NCBI GenBank assembly: GCA_946631535.1
Contig: CAMPAF010000121.1
Coordinates: forward strand, 1 to 8,572
Reading direction: 5' to 3'
Source: an uncultured Verrucomicrobiota bacterium
Lineage (GTDB): Bacteria > Verrucomicrobiota > Kiritimatiellia > RFP12 > UBA1067
Length of the DNA stretch: 8,572 nt
Of this stretch, positions 1-4,363 are shown in pieces. The notes under the pieces were generated by a model. It searched no databases, had not been told where the DNA came from, and saw nothing but the letters and a program-made list of their open reading frames with translations. Position 1 is the stretch's first letter. Every line of letters starts with the position of its first letter. Position numbers and translations under genes: made by a program.

Positions 1-157
1 AGTCGGGCGACGTGGAGAGGAACTGCCGCGCGATGCGGCGGCTCACGTCCGACGGCCGGCAGTCCACAGGCCATCCCGTGAACGCATCCGCCACCGCCAC
101 GTGCGCACCAAGCGCCATGCCGGCGAACGCCAGCAACCTGAATGTGTTTTTCATCAT
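1..157 (-). CDS. Exported protein, N-terminal fragment (cut by window edge)
   Basis: Only the first 52 codons are present; the rest lies beyond the left edge. The protein starts MMKNTFRLLAFAGMALGAHV and has a classic Sec signal peptide: a short basic n-region (K3, R7), a hydrophobic core at about residues 8-22, and a likely signal-peptidase cut after AVADA (residue 25 or nearby). The start is supported by AAGG at 164-167, 6 nt upstream; the second ATG at 152-154 is a less well spaced alternative. The mature part begins FTGWPVDCRPSDVSRRIARQ and continues into FLSTSPD. A short helix of this kind at the mature N-terminus recalls glycoside hydrolases of families 88/105 (unsaturated uronyl hydrolases), but 25 residues cannot establish that. 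It lies 50 nt after the preceding gene in the same direction with no terminator-like hairpin between, so it is probably the fourth gene of the cluster. Export is well supported; function is unknown. Confidence 0.75.
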   Translation of the reverse strand, partial: MMKNTFRLLAFAGMALGAHVAVADAFTGWPVDCRPSDVSRRIARQFLSTSPD

Positions 158-163
158 CTTCTA

Positions 164-167
164 CCTT
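164..167 (-). promoter_or_regulatory. Ribosome binding site of the left-edge exported protein
   Basis: AAGG on the minus strand, 6 nt before the ATG at 157. It favours the first of the two consecutive ATG codons as the start. The 50-nt gap around it (158-207) holds no other recognisable element. Confidence 0.5.
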
Positions 168-207
168 ATCGTTATTTTGCCAGCCCCGCGGCGGAAGTGG
201 CGTGCCA

Positions 208-3033
208 TTATCGGACCAGCAGCAGCGTGCCGGCGGAAAGGTACTCCACGGTGACCGTCACGGGCTCGCCCTCGGTCGCGTTGCCGAATACGTCGTAGAC
301 GGGCGTTACGGCGTACGTCTCCACCGTGTCGGTCTTCGCCTTCTCCCATTCCACCGTCAGGTCACCGTCCTCGCCGCCCGCGACCGCCGCGCCGTCCCGC
401 GTCCAGCGGTAGCTGACCGCGCCCGCCGCGTTCGCGGAAAGCGTCGTCGAGCCATCCCGCTTCGAGAGCCGCACGTTCTGCGGCGTGACGATCCACCGCT
501 CTGCGCCGTCCACGCCCTTGCCGTTGATCTTGAACGGCGTTGCGGCGTTCCGGGCATCGGTCTTCACCACCTTATCCACGGTGTCGTACAGGCCGATTAC
601 GTTGCCTTTCTTGTAGGGAAGATACTCGTGCTTCAGTTCGTCCTTTTCGTAGATGCGGAAGGAGAAGAGTTTCATCTTTGCAGGATTGCGCCAGGTTGTC
701 GCCGTCTGGTTGTTGGGCGTCGCGAAGATGCCCATCGGCCACGTCGCGACGTTGCTATGCGCGTCGCCACTGATGTCATAGCTGTTGTTCGTCACGCTGC
801 CCGTGATATAGTGTAAACGGTTGTGGTAGCCGTCGATCACGGCCCTGTGGCGGCGAACGTCCGCCGTCACCTGTGGACCGTGGTTGTTGATGAAGGTGTT
901 GCCAAAACCAAAGTTGAACGTGCCGCTGCCCGTAATGTAGAACGCCGTCAACATACCGCCGCCCGAGTCCTGCCCGAAGGCGCGCTGCTGGTAGTTGTTT
1001 CCGACCTTGTCCGTGTCGGTAAACGCGAAGTCCGCCTCGACGCGCGACTCAGAGCCTCTCATCAGATACTCCGTATCGATCCCTTGCGTACCGTCGCTCT
1101 CGATGTAGGCGTCCATCGCGCCGCCGTCGCTCTCGATGTCCCCCCCGTACGTAAGTGCATGCCGTCCAGCGGTTACGAATGTGCCGTTCACGCGGTCGTA
1201 GAGTCCCGCCGCGTCGTTCTGGATGTACGGGATGTAGTCGCGTACGAGCGTGCCCGCTTCCCAGATCTTGAACCCGTAGAGGCGCATGAGCGCGAAGTTG
1301 GCGCTTGAAGACGCATTGCTGAAGAGCTTCAGCGTCGTTTTGTTCCCAACCGCGACATGGTTCGTCATGTGCTGCGCCGACATCGTCGTCGAGTAGTTCG
1401 TGTACGATCCGGACATGAACGCCACACTGTCGCCGTAGGAATCGACATACGCCTGGTGGCGGACGTTGGTCACGATGACGATGCCGGTGTCAGTCCATCT
1501 GGCTGGCTTTGAGAATGTCCAGGAGTAGTGCGTGTCGGCCTTGTCTGTACCGTTGCCGTAAATGCGCGAGACAAGACCGTCGTTGCTTATCTCATACACG
1601 AAGTGCTGACCGCCGGAACTCGTAAAGTTGTCGCGGGAGGTAAACGCCCAGTCCACCCAGACGCACGTGTTGGAATTCGGGTAGTAGCCCGTGTCGATGG
1701 AGATGTTACGCGTCGTGCTCTCGATGTAGCCGTCGCTCTGCTCATGCGGGATCGGGCCACCGTATGTCCGTGTGCCGCACGCGAGGAAGGAGCCGTCCAC
1801 CTCGTCCTTCAGACCCGCCAGCCCGTTCTGCACGCATGGCCGCAAGTCACGCACGAGCACGTCGTCCTCGAAGATGCGGCAACCGTAGATCTTGAGCGGC
1901 GCGAAACCGTTCTGCCCATGATACCATGCGCCGATCTTGGCCGTCTTGTAATCGAAGTCGCGGAACCCCGCGCACGTCCCCGTGCAGTTCGTGAACCCGG
2001 CGGTCGTGAGAACGAATGTCTTGTTCTTGGCGTCCAGCACGGCCATGCGCCGGATATCCTTGTCGTCGACCGGCTTCGGGAAAGCCGACCCCAACGAAAT
2101 CCAGTTGTCGCCGCCACACGACCATGAGGCACCGTTCTTGCAGTAGTAGAAATTGAACACCGAATAGTTGGCGGTGCTGGCGTTGTTGCTCTGAGTCGAA
2201 TAAGCGCTGAACACGGTCCAGTCGCCGTTGCCGCTCAGGGACTCCGTATAATTCCTCAACAGCGCGTAGTCCACCTCGAAGCGCGTGTTCGGCGTCGGAC
2301 GATAACTCGTATCGACGAACTGCCAGCCGTTCGTCTGGTTGTTGTCGGGAAGCGCGATCCACGGGTCGTCCTCGATCGTCTCCACGTCGCCGCCGACCGA
2401 GAGGGCGCCGACGTTCTCGCTCGTCACGAACACGCCGTCCACCTGGTCGCGCAGACCCGGCACGCCGCCCTTCACGCACGGCAGGTAATCATGCACAAGC
2501 GTCCCGTCGGTGAAGAACTTGATGCGGTAGAGCTTCATCTTCGCGGCGTTGTTGAACACAGTTCCGGCCTTGTTGTTGGCGGTGCCGGCGAAGATGGCGA
2601 TCGGGACAGTGGCGGTGGTGGACGGGGCGTGCGTGGCCAAGATCGACATCTTCGACCAGTTCGTCGTGGCGCCGGTCATGTACACGGCCTCGCGTTGGGC
2701 GACGTCCAGGATCGCGGTGTGGCGCAAGGTGTCGGCGCGGAGGCCCGTCTGGGTATCGGAGTTGACGAACGTGTCGCCGCTGCCGAACGCCACGTTCAGC
2801 GTCCCCTGCACGTACAGCGACCCCATCGGCGAGGTGGCATCCATGCCCCAGACGCGCACCTGCTGGATCGACGCGTCGGTGAGGGCGAAGTCCACCTCGA
2901 TACGCGACTTCGGGTTGAAGAAATAGCGGCTGTTGATGCCGGTTCCGCCGCTGGACTCGAGATACGCGTCCTCCGCCCGCAGCGCACCTGCGCCGAGCGC
3001 CGCGATCATCGCGCAAAACATCAGCTTTTTCAA
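208..3033 (-). CDS. Secreted four-module LamG-like (concanavalin-type jellyroll) surface protein
   Basis: This is a 941-aa exported protein with no visible catalytic domain, probably binding glycans or a surface partner outside the cytoplasm. The start chosen is TTG at 3033: AAGGAG (3042-3047) lies 8 nt upstream and translation from TTG gives a good signal peptide (KK n-region, core about 5-19, cut near ALRA, residue 20). The frame stays open 110 codons further upstream, but that stretch is antisense-style low-complexity R/G-rich sequence overlapping the upstream gene and has no signal peptide. Four LamG-like modules follow at about residues 22-215, 224-430, 433-635 and 640-830. Each ends in variants of LVRDYxPxxxNxxxGLYDxVxGxFV (residues 179, 393, 596, 800). 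Modules 1, 3 and 4 open with variants of YIESDGTQGIDT; module 2 opens differently. Modules 1 and 4 are most alike (AAKMKLYRIKFF versus PAKMKLFSFRIY). An Ig-like segment (about 845-932) and a tail AGTLLLVR close the protein. Its start overlaps the stop of the metallo-hydrolase gene, suggesting translational coupling. The fold family is likely; the ligand is unknown. Confidence 0.88.
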   Translation of the reverse strand: MKKLMFCAMIAALGAGALRAEDAYLESSGGTGINSRYFFNPKSRIEVDFALTDASIQQVRVWGMDATSPMGSLYVQGTLNVAFGSGDTFVNSDTQTGLRADTLRHTAILDVAQREAVYMTGATTNWSKMSILATHAPSTTATVPIAIFAGTANNKAGTVFNNAAKMKLYRIKFFTDGTLVHDYLPCVKGGVPGLRDQVDGVFVTSENVGALSVGGDVETIEDDPWIALPDNNQTNGWQFVDTSYRPTPNTRFEVDYALLRNYTESLSGNGDWTVFSAYSTQSNNASTANYSVFNFYYCKNGASWSCGGDNWISLGSAFPKPVDDKDIRRMAVLDAKNKTFVLTTAGFTNCTGTCAGFRDFDYKTAKIGAWYHGQNGFAPLKIYGCRIFEDDVLVRDLRPCVQNGLAGLKDEVDGSFLACGTRTYGGPIPHEQSDGYIESTTRNISIDTGYYPNSNTCVWVDWAFTSRDNFTSSGGQHFVYEISNDGLVSRIYGNGTDKADTHYSWTFSKPARWTDTGIVIVTNVRHQAYVDSYGDSVAFMSGSYTNYSTTMSAQHMTNHVAVGNKTTLKLFSNASSSANFALMRLYGFKIWEAGTLVRDYIPYIQNDAAGLYDRVNGTFVTAGRHALTYGGDIESDGGAMDAYIESDGTQGIDTEYLMRGSESRVEADFAFTDTDKVGNNYQQRAFGQDSGGGMLTAFYITGSGTFNFGFGNTFINNHGPQVTADVRRHRAVIDGYHNRLHYITGSVTNNSYDISGDAHSNVATWPMGIFATPNNQTATTWRNPAKMKLFSFRIYEKDELKHEYLPYKKGNVIGLYDTVDKVVKTDARNAATPFKINGKGVDGAERWIVTPQNVRLSKRDGSTTLSANAAGAVSYRWTRDGAAVAGGEDGDLTVEWEKAKTDTVETYAVTPVYDVFGNATEGEPVTVTVEYLSAGTLLLVR
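544..2970 (-). repeat. Four diverged LamG-like protein modules in tandem
   Basis: Approximate module spans on the minus strand are 2389-2970 (module 1), 1744-2364 (module 2), 1129-1737 (module 3) and 544-1116 (module 4), each about 190-207 residues. The repeat is visible at protein level: an opening (Y)(I/L)ES.GT.GI(D/N), a V.(V/A)DFA(F/L)T strand, a (M)KL(Y/F).(F/I)(K/R)(I/F) strand, then a closing GLYD.V(D/N)G signature. A related but single module occurs in the upstream PATR protein at residues 105-300 (closing version NLVPMVKDGRLGMYDTVRDV). The divergence between modules implies old duplications rather than recent slippage. Confidence 0.8.
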
Positions 3034-3047
3034 GACTCCATCTCCTT
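3030..3047 (-). promoter_or_regulatory. Coupled stop/start junction (TTGA overlap) with internal SD
   Basis: The TGA stop of the metallo-hydrolase gene (3030-3032) overlaps the TTG start of the LamG-like gene (3031-3033) as TTGA. AAGGAG (3042-3047), inside the last hydrolase codons, sits 8 nt before the TTG. This is the usual geometry for termination-reinitiation coupling. The weak TTG would lower expression relative to an ATG. Confidence 0.7.
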
Positions 3048-4352
3048 CTCGTATACAATATTCATCTTCACGTCGCCCGCGTCTATGTAGCGGACCGTAA
3101 ATGTCTTGCCGCCCGGCGGCACCGTCACCACCACGTGTCCGCCCGCGAACGACGCCGGGACGACCTGCGGCAGCCACGGCGCCTTCTGGAGGATCGCCGC
3201 GATGCGCCGTTCGGAGGGATAGACCGTCGGACAGATCAGCGGAAGGTCCGTCTCGGTCGCGCAGGAGCGCGACCCTCCCAGCTTCTCGAGCGTGTAGGGG
3301 TCCACATGTCCCTGGTGCCAGACCGCGCCCACCCACACCTTCGGGGAAAGCGCACCCACCCACACTTTCGGATTACTTCCCGGGCACCCGTGATGGTTCA
3401 TCTTCGCCACCGTCACGTGCGGTATGTACGGCGCGGCCTTCTTCTCTACGAGCTTGCCGTCGCTCGCGCGGGCGTTGAAGTCGCCGAACGTGCCGTAGCT
3501 GAACGCCCCGTAGCGGAAGACGTAGCCCACGGAGAGCGGGTTCTCGAACCCCTGCGACTTCTTCAGGTTGTCGTAGTTGCCGTTGAAGAGGTCGACCGTC
3601 CCGCCGTCCGGCTTCGCCACCATCCCGTTGCCGAGGACGTTGAGGACGGAGAAGCCGGCGCACGCGGACGCGTCGCGGAGCGGCACGACCTGGTCGGTCG
3701 CGCCCAGGCGGAACTTCTCGAGAACGAGCCCGTCGCGGTCCATCAGGTGGCGGTAGAGCTGCTCCATGTTCTTCATCGTCGCGCCGGGCGCGGAATAGTC
3801 CTTCATGAAGTCGTCGAACGCCGGTCCCGTGCGGTCGATCGCCTTGCGGAACTTCAGCTGCTCCGCCGCGAGCGCAAACCCGCTGCGGTAGTATTCGCCG
3901 CCCTTCCACTTCGCCACGCCCTTGTGGTACGAGACGCCCCCGCCGTGGTCCTGGTGGAAGTGCGAGAGCGCCAGGTAGTCGACGTCCGCCTTGTTCGGGT
4001 TGACGCGCTGCACGTACTTGGCCACCCACTCGCCCGCATGAAGCTTCGCGCTCGGCAGGATCGGCACGCCGGCGCGCCCCAGGTAGACCGCCGGGTTGCC
4101 GGGACAGTCCAGCAGCATCGTCGTGCCGTCCGGAAAGATGAGGAACTGCGACTCGCCCACGCCCGTGTGGATGAAATGGATCTGGAATTCGCCCTTCTTC
4201 CAGGGAGGGACGCGCTCCTGCGCGTCCGCGGCGGTCGCGCTGGAGCGCGACCCTCCCGCTGCGACCGCCGATTCGGTCGCAACAAGTTGCGACCCTCCCG
4301 CTACGGCAAATCCCAGCGCCCCGCCTACAAAATTTCTTCTGCTGATCGTCAT
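3030..4352 (-). CDS. Tat-exported metallo-beta-lactamase-fold hydrolase (ComEC-type MBL domain)
   Basis: A 440-aa protein with a twin-arginine signal at the start (MTISRRNFVGGALGFAVAGG), implying export of a folded, metal-loaded enzyme. The catalytic domain begins near residue 55 with a HFIHTGVGESQFLIFPDG stretch and LLDCPG, resembling the ComEC-type MBL domain. Metal ligands are visible: H-x-H-x-D-H at 131-136 (SHFHQDHGG), GD at 290-291 (matching the GD of ComEC-like proteins) and HH at 320-321 (NHHGCPGSNP, like the ComEC HHGS). It lacks the ComEC membrane channel, so it is a stand-alone hydrolase; the substrate could be a phosphoester, nucleic acid or lactone and cannot be read from sequence. 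The start at 4352 has AGGA (4359-4362) 6 nt upstream; the ATG at 4358 is too close to it. The gene begins 8 nt after the PATR gene stop. Four palindromic repeats lie inside it, three in the linker between the Tat signal and catalytic domain (residues 19-51) and one at 358-369. A 9-residue tandem duplication lies at 328-345. Confidence 0.9.
   Translation of the reverse strand: MTISRRNFVGGALGFAVAGGSQLVATESAVAAGGSRSSATAADAQERVPPWKKGEFQIHFIHTGVGESQFLIFPDGTTMLLDCPGNPAVYLGRAGVPILPSAKLHAGEWVAKYVQRVNPNKADVDYLALSHFHQDHGGGVSYHKGVAKWKGGEYYRSGFALAAEQLKFRKAIDRTGPAFDDFMKDYSAPGATMKNMEQLYRHLMDRDGLVLEKFRLGATDQVVPLRDASACAGFSVLNVLGNGMVAKPDGGTVDLFNGNYDNLKKSQGFENPLSVGYVFRYGAFSYGTFGDFNARASDGKLVEKKAAPYIPHVTVAKMNHHGCPGSNPKVWVGALSPKVWVGAVWHQGHVDPYTLEKLGGSRSCATETDLPLICPTVYPSERRIAAILQKAPWLPQVVPASFAGGHVVVTVPPGGKTFTVRYIDAGDVKMNIVYEKEMES
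3255..3279 (-). repeat. In-frame palindromic repeat, copy C
   Basis: On the plus strand GGTCGCGC-AGGA-GCGCGACC (3255-3274) forms an 8-bp perfect stem with a 4-nt loop and is followed by CTCCC (3275-3279). Read on the coding strand it is GGGAGGGTCGC and so on, encoding GGSRSCAT within residues 359-366 of the MBL-fold protein. It falls in a presumed surface loop near the C-terminus. It shares its flank and coding phase with copies A and B. Confidence 0.8.
3318..3371 (-). repeat. 27-bp tandem duplication inside the MBL-fold gene
   Basis: Two adjacent 27-bp units (3345-3371 and 3318-3344) encode PKVWVGALS and PKVWVGAVW. The first 21 bp of the units match at 19 of 21 positions, with the two differences in third codon positions; the final two codons differ. 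The block directly follows the metal-ligand motif NHHGCPGSN. It may be a local duplication, or two structurally related strands that happen to resemble each other. Confidence 0.55.
4203..4228 (+). repeat. In-frame palindromic repeat, copy D (inverted orientation)
   Basis: The plus strand reads GGGAGGGACGCGCTCCTGCG followed by CGTCCG. The stem GGACGCGC (4208-4215) pairs with GCGCGTCC (4220-4227) around a TCCT loop. Compared with the coding-strand version of copy C it carries T-to-A and the matching A-to-T change, so the stem is preserved. It is in the opposite orientation to A, B and C and encodes DAQERVPPW (residues 43-51) of the MBL-fold protein. Confidence 0.7.
4233..4260 (-). repeat. In-frame palindromic repeat, copy B
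   Basis: The plus strand reads GGTCGCGCT-GG-AGCGCGACC (4233-4252), a 9-bp perfect stem with a 2-nt loop, then CTCCCGCT (4253-4260). It encodes AGGSRSSAT at residues 32-40 of the MBL-fold protein, in the same phase as copies A and C. It starts 42 bp (14 codons) from copy A. Confidence 0.8.
4275..4302 (-). repeat. In-frame palindromic repeat, copy A
   Basis: The plus strand reads GGTCGCAAC-AA-GTTGCGACC (4275-4294), a 9-bp perfect stem, then CTCCCGCT (4295-4302), the same flank as copy B. The inner stem bases differ from copy B (AAC/GTT instead of GCT/AGC) but still pair. It encodes AGGSQLVAT (residues 18-26), just at the end of the Tat signal's hydrophobic region. Confidence 0.8.
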
Positions 4353-4358
4353 GTGCAT

Positions 4359-4363
4359 TCCTA
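4359..4363 (-). promoter_or_regulatory. Ribosome binding site overlapping the upstream stop codon
   Basis: TAGGA on the minus strand: the TAG (4361-4363) ends the PATR gene and AGGA (4359-4362) lies 6 nt before the ATG at 4352. This decides for the 4352 start over the ATG at 4358, which would sit directly on the SD. Confidence 0.6.

Noticed and set aside
158..207. Terminator between the LamG-like gene and the left-edge gene
   Set aside because: The 50-nt gap has no stable stem followed by T residues on the minus strand; read-through is more likely.
142..816. A 224-codon open frame on the plus strand
   Set aside because: It lies antisense to the LamG-like gene, has biased Arg/Val composition and no domain or ribosome binding site.
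3034..3363. A 110-codon N-terminal extension of the LamG-like protein
   Set aside because: It overlaps the well-supported MBL gene in another frame, is low-complexity Arg/Gly-rich, and would bury the signal peptide that begins at the TTG at 3033.
4203..4302. CRISPR array or rho-independent terminators
   Set aside because: The palindromes lie inside a conserved coding frame, lack a U tract, and are not separated by uniform unique spacers.
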